A stretch of DNA of 64,000 nucleotides from Psychrobacter cibarius (GCF_016107535.1 NZ_JABASQ010000001.1:1-64000); one strand, 5' to 3'. Positions 1 to 7,886 are shown, counted from the stretch's first letter. Notes: generated by a model from the sequence alone, not told the origin. Program-made: numbers and translations.

Positions 1-85
1 ATAAGCTCAAACAAAGTTATGAGAACACAGTGGCTCTCGCTTGTGCCTATATCTGACTGAAATTATGAATGTTCAACACGCCCTA
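1..85 (+). mobile_element. Right end of an insertion sequence (truncated by the window edge)
   Basis: Frame 1 is open from the first base to a TGA at 58-60 (tail RTQWLSLVPISD), as expected for the last codons of a transposase gene. Seven bases later comes GAATGTTCAACACGCCCTA (67-85). It matches the right end of the element at 56172-56190 in 18 of 19 positions. I infer that this is the 3' end and terminal repeat of an IS whose body lies left of the window. The IS family cannot be named from this piece. Confidence 0.45.
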
Positions 86-118
86 ATATGTACAAATAAA
101 CATCTAAAGGATTACAAA

Positions 119-832
119 ATGAGTCACTTTATTATTAATGAAGGATTTGATTATTTTTTAGAAAAATTCGGTCAACCTGATTGGCAACAACCGGTTGATC
201 AAGCTACCTTAAATTACTATCAGGGTAAATTACCTAATAGACTTCTATTCTATTGGCAGCAGTTTGGTTTTTGTCGCTTTAAACAAGGGCTGTTTTGGAT
301 GGTTAATCCTGCTGATTATGAAGATGAATTAGCTATCTGGCTAGATGAAGAAATCACGCGGAAAGATAACTATTATGTGATCGCTCGTAGTGGCTTTGGC
401 AAGCTCTACGTTTGGGGAGAAAAAACAGGTCATGCCTATACAATCACTCCGACTCGTGGTTGGGTATATCAAGAAGAAGGAGAAAAAAAAGATATTGCAG
501 AAGGGTACGCAGATAAAAAGTTAGAGCTATTTTTTGGTTTTAGTAAGCTAGATCATACAGATATATATGACAACAACGACAAACCACTATTTGACCGTTG
601 CGTGAAAAAGTTTGGAGCACTTGAATACGATGAAATGTTTGGCTTTGTCCCTGTCCTTGCGATTAGTGACAATGCTTCTATCAAAAATATAGATAAGATG
701 AATATCTTTGTACATCTCAATCTTTTACCCGACTTGATTGAAATCCAATACATAGACTTTAAGAAGTTGGGACAAATGGCATTTGGCGTTGAAGATACTT
801 CAACTTTGCCTGATTTAGATAATTTGAAATGA
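119..832 (+). CDS. GAD-like / DUF1851 domain protein (immunity-like)
   Basis: This is a 237-residue soluble protein without signal peptide or membrane segments. The N-terminal half (about 5-100, with FGQPDWQQPVD and FYWQQFGFCRFKQGLFW) resembles the GAD-like domain. The C-terminal part (about 150-205, with GFVPVLAISDNASIKN) resembles DUF1851. That pair is typical of immunity proteins of the Tdi1 type, which neutralise polymorphic or type VI effectors. The family assignment is from memory of such proteins and the role is inferred. The start at 119 is chosen because AAAGGA lies 7-8 bases upstream; the frame is open further up, but only from a TTG inside the IS end. No toxin gene is visible beside it, so it is either an orphan immunity gene or its partner lies left of the window. 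Confidence 0.65.
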   Translation: MSHFIINEGFDYFLEKFGQPDWQQPVDQATLNYYQGKLPNRLLFYWQQFGFCRFKQGLFWMVNPADYEDELAIWLDEEITRKDNYYVIARSGFGKLYVWGEKTGHAYTITPTRGWVYQEEGEKKDIAEGYADKKLELFFGFSKLDHTDIYDNNDKPLFDRCVKKFGALEYDEMFGFVPVLAISDNASIKNIDKMNIFVHLNLLPDLIEIQYIDFKKLGQMAFGVEDTSTLPDLDNLK

Positions 833-844
833 TTCATAATGACA

Positions 845-866
845 TAAGCCACCTTCGGGTGGTTTA
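845..866 (+). terminator. Rho-independent terminator after the DUF1851 gene
   Basis: Stem CCACC (849-853), loop TTCG, stem GGTGG (858-862), flanked by AA and followed by TTT. It begins just after the stop codon at 832. Confidence 0.7.
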
Positions 867-910
867 AACACAGTTATATTATCCTAGCAAGTCTTACTCA
901 TATCAATGGC

Positions 911-1036
911 GTACCTAGGAGACTCAGCCTTTTAAGGCTTATGGTAGACAAAGGTGGCGACGTGAATATTGATACAGGCAATGGCGGAATTTTAGAGAAG
1001 ATTAAGAAATGTAAAGTAGAAGAAGCAGTACCTTAA
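911..1036 (+). pseudogene. Possible remnant of an ankyrin-type repeat gene
   Basis: A short open stretch ends at TAA 1034-1036 and contains RLMVDKGGDVNIDTGNGG. This resembles one ankyrin repeat (LLxxKGADVNxxxxxG). The only ATG in frame (941) would give 31 residues and has no convincing ribosome binding site. It is best read as a decayed 3' end of a gene, consistent with the nearby IS end. The match is weak. Confidence 0.3.
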
Positions 1037-1092
1037 TAAATATAAGACACTGCTTTTTATCTAAAATACATCCATTCTTAAGCACTCATTAT

Positions 1093-1827
1093 TTAACTAT
1101 TATGCTTGGCTATCCAGTTTTGCATTTGCTCAATTTCAGGCTGCTGCGCGTCAATTATTTGTTGTGCCAATTGACGCATTTCTTCATTTTTGCCATACTT
1201 TAACTGTATCTTTGCCATATCTACTGCGCCAATATGATGCGGCAACATACCGCGAGCAAATGCCATATCTGGGTTAGGGTCAGCGATACCTGCCATCATT
1301 TCACTATGCATCGTATCCATACCTTTAGCATAAGCTGTCTGCATGGCTTCAGTATCAGACGTTGGCTCAGCAGCATCAGGATGGTTGGCAAGCCAGTTCT
1401 GCATTTGCTCAATTTCAGCTTTCTGAGCGTCAATAATCTCTTGTGCCAACTGACGCATTTCTGCATCCTTACCATACTTTAGCTGAATCTCTGCCATATC
1501 AACAGCACCTATATGATGACCGAGCATTCCTTGGGCAAAGGCAGCATCGGGATCGTTGTATGCCATGCCTGCCATCATCTCATCATGCATCTTAGTCATA
1601 GAGTCATTATACTCTCCATGCATGCCCGTCATCGCATCGCCTGACATATCATGACCTGCATGAGCATCCATCGCGCTAGTGTCTGTTGTAGCATTATTAA
1701 CGGGAGCCGCCTCGTCTTTGACAGTAGCCTCTGTTACGTCATTCGTCGGCTGACAAGCGCCAAGCATCATCATGGCACTGACACTAACTGCAAGCATGGC
1801 AAGACGTGAGTTTCTTATCATTTTCAT
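1093..1827 (-). CDS. DUF305 lipoprotein with two tandem DUF305 modules
   Basis: A 244-residue exported lipoprotein. The signal peptide ends in the lipobox LGAC (residues 22-25). Two nearly identical modules follow, at about 93-155 and 180-242. Each carries GMLxHHIGAVDMAxIQLKYGK and IIDAQxxEIEQMQNW, with paired His and many Met residues. DUF305 proteins such as cyanobacterial CopM bind copper in the periplasm; a copper-binding role here is inferred from that and from the neighbouring CusRS-like pair. The start at 1827 has AAGGA six bases upstream. It lies in the same direction as the second DUF305 gene and the DUF411 gene, and probably belongs with them to one copper-inducible group. The tandem modules are also repeated at DNA level, suggesting an internal duplication. 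Confidence 0.85.
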   Translation of the reverse strand: MKMIRNSRLAMLAVSVSAMMMLGACQPTNDVTEATVKDEAAPVNNATTDTSAMDAHAGHDMSGDAMTGMHGEYNDSMTKMHDEMMAGMAYNDPDAAFAQGMLGHHIGAVDMAEIQLKYGKDAEMRQLAQEIIDAQKAEIEQMQNWLANHPDAAEPTSDTEAMQTAYAKGMDTMHSEMMAGIADPNPDMAFARGMLPHHIGAVDMAKIQLKYGKNEEMRQLAQQIIDAQQPEIEQMQNWIAKHNS

Positions 1828-1952
1828 AGTAGATCCTTAATTACGATCGTTTGGTAGTTATGGTTCATATAAAAACTGGCAAATCAGCTAAGATCCACCA
1901 GTTGGAAAAATCATTTAATTTATGTACTAAGAGCAGTGTGTTTTAAGGCTAT

Positions 1953-2420
1953 TTATTCTAATGCTTCGATCAGTGCCTGCATCTCTTTAATTTCACGTTT
2001 TTGTGCTTCGATGATGTCGTCAGCAAGTTGCTGTACTCTAGGGTCTTCTATATCGGCTCTTGAGCTGGTTAAGATCGCAATTGAATGATGCGGTATCATA
2101 GCCTGCATCCAATCCACTTGATCGACGGTTGCTTGAGATCTGACGCCCCAGATACCTACGGCAAACATCAGCACACTAAGACCATAAATCATTAAGTTGA
2201 CCTTAGTTTTCTTGTACATATTGCTCATAAAGGCGAGCATAATCACTGCCATGCCTGCGCCCATATATAGCGCCATATAGGCTCTGGTCTCACTAAAATA
2301 AATATGATCCCACTCATAAGTATTGAAGTACATCATGATATACATCACCACGGTAGACGTCAGAATCATGAGGGTGAACTTTACATAAGGGTTCATCTGT
2401 TTTTGCTCTGTATGATTCAT
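1953..2420 (-). CDS. DUF305 membrane protein
   Basis: A 155-residue protein with three hydrophobic segments (about 13-30, 47-66 and 75-93), followed by a single DUF305-type segment at about 105-155 (MQAMIPHHSIAILTSS, then IIEAQKREIKEMQ). The double His after MIP is the conserved DUF305 core. It probably sits in the inner membrane with the DUF305 part outside the cytoplasm. GGAGA lies seven bases before the ATG. It is flanked by the DUF305 lipoprotein gene and the DUF411 gene on the same strand, a grouping common in metal-resistance loci. The molecular function is unknown; copper handling is inferred from family and context. Confidence 0.8.
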   Translation of the reverse strand: MNHTEQKQMNPYVKFTLMILTSTVVMYIMMYFNTYEWDHIYFSETRAYMALYMGAGMAVIMLAFMSNMYKKTKVNLMIYGLSVLMFAVGIWGVRSQATVDQVDWMQAMIPHHSIAILTSSRADIEDPRVQQLADDIIEAQKREIKEMQALIEALE

Positions 2421-2496
2421 CAGTCAGTCTCCATCAATGCTGCTATCAGTACTACAATGAGCAGCTGAAATTTAAAAAACTATCTAAAGTATTGTC

Positions 2497-3105
2497 TTAT
2501 AGCTGCTGCTCTGCGGACTCAATCTCAGCGTATACTTGGTTTGTGCCATCTTTATTGATTTGCATAATTTGGTATGGCATAAACTTATCTTGATATTCCA
2601 TACCAGGGCTACCGACGGGCATACCCGGTACCGCCAAACCAATGGCTTGCTTTGATGGATTTTGCAAAAACTCAGCCACATACTTGGCAGGAACATGACC
2701 TTCGATGACATAACCATCACTGGTAACGGCGGTATGGCAAGAACGCATCTCAGCAGGCACACCGTAACGCTCTTTAAATAATGACAAGTCTGCAACATCA
2801 TGTGCAGTTGTCGTTAACCCATTATCTTCTGCGTGCCCTATCCATTCTTTACAACAGCCACAATTGGCATCTTTATAGACAGTGGCTGACACGTTCTTGA
2901 GCAGGTCTGGGTTGTTGGCTGGTGTCTCTGTCACTGTTTGCATACTCTGTATAGCGTTTGCCTCACCACTGCTGGCGTTAGCGGCATTGGCAGTAGAGAG
3001 ACTAGCATTAGAAGCATTGCTGTCAGATTGCCCACACGCTGATAATATGGCAGCGGTTAATAAGACCGCTGTCCCTCGAACAAACTTAACGGTAAAAGGA
3101 ATCAT
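2497..3105 (-). CDS. DUF411 family lipoprotein, probable copper-binding protein
   Basis: A 202-residue protein with a lipoprotein signal (lipobox LSAC, about residues 21-24) and a low-complexity Asn/Ala/Ser spacer up to about residue 65. A complete DUF411 domain follows: YKDANCGCCKEWIGH with the CxCC metal-type motif, then MRSCHTAV and IEGHVPA. DUF411 proteins are found in copper and silver resistance clusters and are thought to be periplasmic metal binders. It is the first gene of the leftward DUF411-DUF305-DUF305 group. Its promoter region is shared with the divergent response regulator and contains a CusR-type palindrome. The family call is secure; the metal is inferred. Confidence 0.85.
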   Translation of the reverse strand: MIPFTVKFVRGTAVLLTAAILSACGQSDSNASNASLSTANAANASSGEANAIQSMQTVTETPANNPDLLKNVSATVYKDANCGCCKEWIGHAEDNGLTTTAHDVADLSLFKERYGVPAEMRSCHTAVTSDGYVIEGHVPAKYVAEFLQNPSKQAIGLAVPGMPVGSPGMEYQDKFMPYQIMQINKDGTNQVYAEIESAEQQL

Positions 3106-3189
3106 AGAGGCTTCTCATGGTGTTGAATATTAAAATTAGGATGTATTGATGCCAAACTAGCATAGCCACTCTGACAGTCAGATGACGCC

Positions 3190-3211
3190 AAGATGACAAT
3201 TTTGTCATCTT
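3190..3211. promoter_or_regulatory. CusR/CopR-type operator palindrome
   Basis: A perfect 22-bp palindrome with half-sites AAGATGACAA and TTGTCATCTT separated by TT. It differs by one symmetric base pair from the E. coli CusR box as I remember it (AAAATGACAA, two bases, TTGTCATTTT). It lies 85 bp before the leftward DUF411 gene and 101 bp before the rightward regulator gene, so one site could control both. A further half-site-like GATGACG follows the word CAGTCA at about 3176-3187. Confidence 0.75.
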
Positions 3212-3311
3212 CTAGACTGAGCATAGGTTTATTACCAGTATTCCTCTATGATTGATAACAATAGAGACATTTTATATTGATCTCATCCTAAATAATTGGC
3301 GCGAGTATGCT

Positions 3312-4079
3312 ATGAAAGTATTGTTAGTCGAAGATGAGTTATCGCTTGGCGACTACATTAAAAAAGGTTTAAGTGAGGCAGGTTTTATCGTTGAGCATAA
3401 AACCACCGGTTTAGATGGTTATCATGCTCTGATGACTGAGGACTTCACTGTCGTGGTAATGGATGTGATGCTGCCTGATGTCAGTGGTTTTGAGCTGGTC
3501 AGTAACTATCGCGCGGCTGGTAATACCACCCCTGTATTATTTTTGACCGCAAAAGATGACCTTAGCGACCGCATAAAAGGCTTTGAGATTGGCGGTGACG
3601 ATTATCTCACCAAGCCTTTTGCCTTCGCTGAGCTGCTGGTCAGAATCAAAAGCTTACTACGCCGTGCCAATCAAGCAGATTACGCCAGCACAGTGCTTCA
3701 AATGGCTGATTTAAAACTGGATATCGCTAAACGTAGCGTGCATCGAGATAAAGGTTCTATCAAATTGACGGCCAAAGAATTTGCGCTATTGCAGTTTTTA
3801 CTTGAGCATCAAGGCGAAGTATTGCCCCGCTCTGTCATCGCTTCACAAGTATGGGACATGAATTTTGATAGCGATACCAATGTGATTGATGTGGCAATAA
3901 GACGCTTACGAAGTAAAATCGACGATGGCTTTGAAAATAAGCTCATTCATACCGTACGCGGTATGGGCTATAAACTAGAAGCGGACAATAGCGCCGTTAC
4001 AGTCAATAATGACACCAACACTGATGTGAATAATGAGGCTAATACAGTTTCTAAACTCAATCACGTTGAAGTGAAATAG
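3312..4079 (+). CDS. cusR: OmpR-family response regulator, CusR/CopR-like
   Basis: A 255-residue two-domain regulator. The receiver domain (1-115) has the acidic pair E7-D8, phosphoacceptor D51 in VVVMDVMLPD, and Lys in FLTAKDD. The DNA-binding winged helix (about 128-225) contains LTAKEFALLQFL and the C-terminal hairpin HTVRGMGYKLE. The ATG at 3312 is taken as start because the receiver begins there (MKVLLVEDE). The tail beyond residue 228 is an Asn/Thr/Val-rich extension not needed for the fold. The histidine kinase gene follows after one base, so the two are co-transcribed. A role in copper sensing is inferred from the CusR-type palindrome upstream and the divergent DUF305/DUF411 genes; silver or another metal is possible. 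Confidence 0.85.
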   Translation: MKVLLVEDELSLGDYIKKGLSEAGFIVEHKTTGLDGYHALMTEDFTVVVMDVMLPDVSGFELVSNYRAAGNTTPVLFLTAKDDLSDRIKGFEIGGDDYLTKPFAFAELLVRIKSLLRRANQADYASTVLQMADLKLDIAKRSVHRDKGSIKLTAKEFALLQFLLEHQGEVLPRSVIASQVWDMNFDSDTNVIDVAIRRLRSKIDDGFENKLIHTVRGMGYKLEADNSAVTVNNDTNTDVNNEANTVSKLNHVEVK

Positions 4080-4080
4080 C

Positions 4081-5562
4081 ATGGCATATAAATCGGAGCA
4101 TCGACGCCTATCATTACTGTGGCGCACGACCCTAGTATTAACGGTATGCGTGCTGATATCTCAAGCTTTTTTGTACATATGGATACAGCGTTCGGTCAAT
4201 GATCATTTTGAACAAATGGACTCAGAGATCCTGACTCACGCTGCGTTTAATTTACGACAGTACATGACAGAGGTGACATCGGATGATCAGCGCTCTGACA
4301 ACCTTGCCGACCCTGCTCATCTCGCCAATACAGCATCATCCGTGGTAGATATCTTTCGACCAGACTATGAAGTCAAAACAATTATCACTGACCATAATGG
4401 ACAAGTCATCAATAGTCAGCCAAAGGATTTTATTGATAAACTCAATGACTCCCAATTGGTCGAAAAACTATGGCAGCAGCACCGCGATCAACCCTTTGAC
4501 TTGCAGCTTAATCATCGTCATTATCGCGCGCTGGTCATTGAGCACTATAATCGCTTGGCATTAATCGCGCTACCGATTGATGTGCATCATCAATACCTTG
4601 CCCAGTTTAATCACCATCTTATTCTGATACTTATTGCGATTACTTTTATCTTGGTATCAGTGGCGGCTTTTAGCGTCTATTTAGGGTTCGCTCCCTTAGC
4701 GACCATCAGTCAAAAAATGGCACGTATCAACGCCGAGCAGTTAGACGATAGAATCATCGTCTCTGAAATGCCAAGCGAGCTGCGACCCTTGGCTGACGCT
4801 TATAATGCCATGATGGATAAACTCGAACACAACTTTGCCTCATTATCACAGTTTTCAGATGACATTGCTCACGAACTGCGCACACCACTGGCAACGTTAA
4901 GCACCCAAACTCAAGTGATGCTCAGTAAACCTAGAGACCATCAAGAATATGTTGAGCAGCTACATCATCAACACGACACGCTCAAGCAACTATCCCTGCT
5001 AATTAACAATATGCTATTGCTGGCAAAAACTCAAAAAGGTCTCTACGACTCACAACGTCATCTTGTCGATACCAACTCACTGATAATTAAGCTCATCGAT
5101 TATTTTGAACTGATAGCCGAAGAGCGCGGTATCTCTTTTGAGAAAAAAGGGGCATTTGATGTGGTATTAGGGGATGAGAGCTTGTTACAAAGGCTGTTTG
5201 CCAACTTGATATCCAATGCGGTTTACTACGCCGCCAGCGACAGTATCATTACTATTACCGCCGTTTCTAAGACTGCTAGCCTCATAAAACATAACGCTCA
5301 CGCCCTTAGAGAAACGGCTCAGCAGCCCTCGCTAAACATCACCATCACTAATCGCTTGCAGACGCCTCTAACTCAGGCGGAAGCAGATAGACTGTTTGAA
5401 CGCTTTTATCGTCATGACAAATCCAATAATCAGCACTCGGGCACAGGACTAGGATTGGCCATCGTACAAGCAATCGTCAATGCCCATAACGGCAAAGTCA
5501 GTATTACCATTAAGGATGAGTATTACTTTCAAGTTAACGTACAGTTATTAAAAGAATCATAG
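4081..5562 (+). CDS. cusS: Heavy-metal type sensor histidine kinase, CusS-like
   Basis: A 493-residue membrane sensor kinase. TM1 lies at about 11-33, a periplasmic sensor loop at about 34-176, and TM2 at about 178-202. A HAMP segment is followed by the H box DIAHELRTPLA with His264, the N box NLISNAVYYA, and the G box GTGLGLAIVQAIV near the C terminus. Its ATG starts one base after the regulator stop, so translation is probably coupled. The sensor loop is His-rich near TM2 (YNRLALIALPIDVHHQYLAQ and HH further on), compatible with metal binding, though that is only suggestive. It is expected to phosphorylate the regulator encoded at 3312-4079. Length and domain order are normal for the CusS/IrlS group. 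Confidence 0.85.
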   Translation: MAYKSEHRRLSLLWRTTLVLTVCVLISQAFLYIWIQRSVNDHFEQMDSEILTHAAFNLRQYMTEVTSDDQRSDNLADPAHLANTASSVVDIFRPDYEVKTIITDHNGQVINSQPKDFIDKLNDSQLVEKLWQQHRDQPFDLQLNHRHYRALVIEHYNRLALIALPIDVHHQYLAQFNHHLILILIAITFILVSVAAFSVYLGFAPLATISQKMARINAEQLDDRIIVSEMPSELRPLADAYNAMMDKLEHNFASLSQFSDDIAHELRTPLATLSTQTQVMLSKPRDHQEYVEQLHHQHDTLKQLSLLINNMLLLAKTQKGLYDSQRHLVDTNSLIIKLIDYFELIAEERGISFEKKGAFDVVLGDESLLQRLFANLISNAVYYAASDSIITITAVSKTASLIKHNAHALRETAQQPSLNITITNRLQTPLTQAEADRLFERFYRHDKSNNQHSGTGLGLAIVQAIVNAHNGKVSITIKDEYYFQVNVQLLKES

Positions 5563-5581
5563 GGCGGGTTTGATCGAGAAT

Positions 5582-5628
5582 TGGTCACCTTTTGGTCACC
5601 GAGCAGGTGGTCAGCAAGGAGGTGATCA
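5582..5628 (+). other. Nested inverted repeats after cusS
   Basis: Two left arms TGGTCACC (5582-5589 and 5593-5600) face two right arms GGTGGTCA (5606-5613) and GGTGATCA (5621-5628) around GAGCA. The inner and outer arms can pair at the same time or compete, with G-U pairs. No T-run follows. It could stabilise or end the cusRS mRNA; function unknown. Confidence 0.45.
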
Positions 5629-5765
5629 GCGATTTTCAAAAGATAGAATGTATGCAACCAAACTTATAGAGAATACTTTATCTAAGATAGACTAGTCCCT
5701 AAGAGTTGATAAGGGAAAAAAAGCCAACCTTTATAGATAAAGGCCGTAAGAAGAATTTTAGACAC

Positions 5766-5796
5766 AAAAAAACCCCAAACAAAATTATGTTTGAGG
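5766..5796 (-). terminator. Terminator of the tRNA-Val/tRNA-Asp transcript
   Basis: On the minus strand, stem CCTCAAAC (5796-5789) pairs with GTTTGGGG (5780-5773) and is followed by seven T. It lies about 55 bp beyond the end of tRNA-Asp. Confidence 0.8.
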
Positions 5797-5849
5797 CGAA
5801 ACTTGCTTAAACTCGAGAGTTTAAATTTGTTTTAGCTTTTTACTAAATA

Positions 5850-5926
5850 TGGCGCAGCGGACGGGACTCGAACCCGCGACCCCCGGCGTGACAGGCCGGT
5901 ATTCTAACCAACTGAACTACCGCTGC
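5850..5926 (-). tRNA. tRNA-Asp (anticodon GTC)
   Basis: The 77-base cloverleaf begins GCAGCGGTAGTTCAGTTGG and has the anticodon loop CTGTCAC, the T-loop GGGTTCGAGTCCC and an encoded CCA (5852-5850). It is co-transcribed behind tRNA-Val. Confidence 0.96.
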
Positions 5927-5977
5927 TTAGGTCGTCTTAGCATCTTCTCTTATTACAGAGACACTCGCTAAAAAGAG

Positions 5978-6053
5978 TGGTGGGTGATGACGGATTCGAA
6001 CCGCCGACATTCTGCGTGTAAGGCAGACGCTCTACCAACTGAGCTAATCACCC
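5978..6053 (-). tRNA. tRNA-Val (anticodon TAC)
   Basis: The 76-base cloverleaf begins GGGTGATTAGCTCAGTTGG and has the anticodon loop CTTACAC, the T-loop CGGTTCGAATCCG and an encoded CCA (5980-5978). It is the first gene of the two-tRNA transcript. Confidence 0.96.
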
Positions 6054-6066
6054 TGAGAAGCGTTAA

Positions 6067-6120
6067 AAAATTGCACTGCAATTTTAACTTCGCAAGTTAA
6101 AATTCCTTAAAGGGAATTTT
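6067..6120 (-). other. Three overlapping hairpins in the tRNA leader
   Basis: Three inverted repeats follow each other and overlap: AAAATTGC/GCAATTTT (6067-6085), AATTTTAACTT/AAGTTAAAATT (6080-6104) and AAAATTCC/GGAATTTT (6099-6120). Neighbours share bases, so they are mutually exclusive. They lie between the tRNA promoter and tRNA-Val and may be processing or anti-termination structures. Confidence 0.5.
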
Positions 6121-6213
6121 ATAGAAAGTTTAATCTTTAAAGTTGTCACGCTCTAAGTCAGTAAAAATTCTAACAACATTGAACTTAATTAAGTCCCCTT
6201 GCTGTGGGTGTGT

Positions 6214-6241
6214 ATTATATAGATTTACACATGGCTGTCAA
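6214..6241 (-). promoter_or_regulatory. Sigma-70 promoter of the tRNA operon
   Basis: On the minus strand, -35 TTGACA (6241-6236), a 16-bp spacer and -10 TATAAT (6219-6214), both perfect consensus. The bases just downstream are GC-rich (CCCACAGCAAGGGG), like the discriminators of stable-RNA promoters under stringent control. Confidence 0.85.
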
Positions 6242-6357
6242 ACAGTATTTTCAGTTTTTTAACCTATTTTATAGGTTTTTATTTATTAATCTGACAAGCC
6301 TATGTTTTCATTGGATTTATATTTTTATAAAAAACCAATAAATTTTCAAGCATGACC

Positions 6358-6843
6358 CTATTTACTGGCTAATGCTTGTTCGATATCCATTTTTATGGCA
6401 TCTGGTTTGGTGGTTGGCGCGTAGCGGTCAATGACCTGTCCCTCTTTACCAATTAAAAACTTAGTAAAATTCCATTTGATACCGTCTGTCAATACACCAC
6501 CCTTTTGCTCTTTGAGCCAATCAAAAATAGGATCAGCGTCTTTGCCATTGACATCAACTTTCGCCATCATTGGGAAACTGACACCATAGTTCTTCTGACA
6601 AAATGCGCCAATCTCCTCATTACTGTCTGGATCTTGCCCGCCAAATTGATTACAGGGGAAACCAATAACGACCAATCCTTGATCTTTATATTGCTGATAT
6701 ATTGCCTCTAGGCCTTCAAATTGCGGTGTAAACCCACATTTGCTGGCGGTATTGACGATTAATAACACCTTACCTTGATAATCAGCAAAGGCTTGTACAG
6801 TTCCGTCCATGTGCTCAGCAGTAAAATCGTAAATCGTGCTCAT
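6358..6843 (-). CDS. Glutathione peroxidase (thioredoxin-fold, Cys type)
   Basis: A 161-residue cytoplasmic enzyme that reduces peroxides with glutathione or thioredoxin. Family motifs are NTASKCGFTPQ with the catalytic Cys (Cys, not selenocysteine), GFPCNQFGGQDP with the catalytic Gln and the second Cys, and KWNFTKFLI with the catalytic Trp/Asn. A further Cys (GAFCQKNYG) is present. Two ATGs are adjacent. The second (6843) has AAGGA at six bases and is preferred over 6846, where the spacing would be three. It is encoded next to msrB on the same strand but separated by 160 bp, so the two may have separate promoters. Length is normal. Confidence 0.9.
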   Translation of the reverse strand: MSTIYDFTAEHMDGTVQAFADYQGKVLLIVNTASKCGFTPQFEGLEAIYQQYKDQGLVVIGFPCNQFGGQDPDSNEEIGAFCQKNYGVSFPMMAKVDVNGKDADPIFDWLKEQKGGVLTDGIKWNFTKFLIGKEGQVIDRYAPTTKPDAIKMDIEQALASK

Positions 6844-7004
6844 CATTTATCCTTAAGTCGATTAAGTTATTATTTTGATATTCTTTTAAGCCGTGCTCAT
6901 TTTTCAATAACAGTGAAAACATTAATAATGCTAATCACTGGCAAGGCAGCATCTCGCGCTTCCCTGCCATGACTCTAAAATACTCTAAGCAATTTTTTTA
7001 ACAA

Positions 7005-7430
7005 TTACTTTTCAGATTTATCTAAATCAATAGACACAGAATTGATGCAATAGCGCATGCCTGTCGTCTCGCTTGGGCCGTCAGGGAAGACATGACCTAA
7101 ATGTGCGCCGCAGTTACTACAGGTCACTTCTGTCCGCGTCATGCCAAGCGAATTATCTACATGCTCCTCTATAGCGCTGTTATCAACTCCTTGGTCAAAA
7201 CTTGGCCAACCACAGCTGGCATCAAATTTATTGCTTGAGTCAAATAAGCTCGCACCGCAGCCTTTGCAGCGATAAATACCGTCATCAGTCGCATCGTTAT
7301 AGACGCCCGTAAATGGGCGTTCTGTACCCTTTTCACGCATCACGTGATATTCATCAGCACTCAAACGCTCTTTCCAATCAGCTTCTGTTAATTGGCTGAT
7401 CTCTTCTTGGCTAAGTTGATTGTCTTGCAT
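7005..7430 (-). CDS. msrB: Peptide-methionine (R)-S-oxide reductase MsrB
   Basis: A 141-residue cytoplasmic enzyme that reduces methionine-R-sulfoxide in proteins. Two CxxC zinc pairs are visible (CKGCGASLF and [12 protein letters not shown]). The resolving or catalytic region has GWPSFDQG and the catalytic Cys in RYCINSVSI near the C terminus. The start at 7430 has AAGGA at eight bases. It shares direction and theme (oxidative damage) with the glutathione peroxidase gene. This is a single-domain MsrB with no MsrA fusion and no signal peptide. Confidence 0.95.
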   Translation of the reverse strand: MQDNQLSQEEISQLTEADWKERLSADEYHVMREKGTERPFTGVYNDATDDGIYRCKGCGASLFDSSNKFDASCGWPSFDQGVDNSAIEEHVDNSLGMTRTEVTCSNCGAHLGHVFPDGPSETTGMRYCINSVSIDLDKSEK

Positions 7431-7712
7431 AATGTATCCTTAATTTGGGTATGTATTATCTCGTCCATTAGCATTAGCTTTTATCTGCTATTAACTAACA
7501 CTTTATCGCCATATTTTTATAAAAACGATGGGCCTTATCTATTGTTTATCTATTCAATATTCAAGGCATACATTACAAGAAAACTATCATAAACAAGTGA
7601 TAGCGTAAGGTATTGAAAAAGCTATGATAAATAAAATACAGCAAATTTTCTTAACATATCAATGAATATAGATGTAGCCACGACAATGATTCTCAGAAAG
7701 AAGTTTGATATC

Positions 7713-7886
7713 TAGGGCGTGTCCTCAATTCAATCGATTATCTTCTAAATGGGCTAAAAATGGCTAAATTTTGCCAAACATCGTCAAATAGCTTATCAAT
7801 ATCTCGATATTATTTGCGCTACTTTCCTTGTTTAACGACAATTTATCTCAGTTTTATTACCATTTTTAAAATAAGGACACGGCCTA
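7713..7886. mobile_element. MITE-like element, family A (174 bp copy)
   Basis: Left end TAGGGCGTGTCCTCA (7713-7727) is mirrored by AAGGACACGGCCTA at the right end (7873-7886, two changes). Both ends are flanked by TA, as after insertion into a TA target. It has no coding capacity. The copy at 29301-29460 shares both arms and internal words (GGGCTAAAAATGGCTAAATTTT here, with small changes there). I infer a non-autonomous element moved in trans; the transposase is not in the window. Confidence 0.7.
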
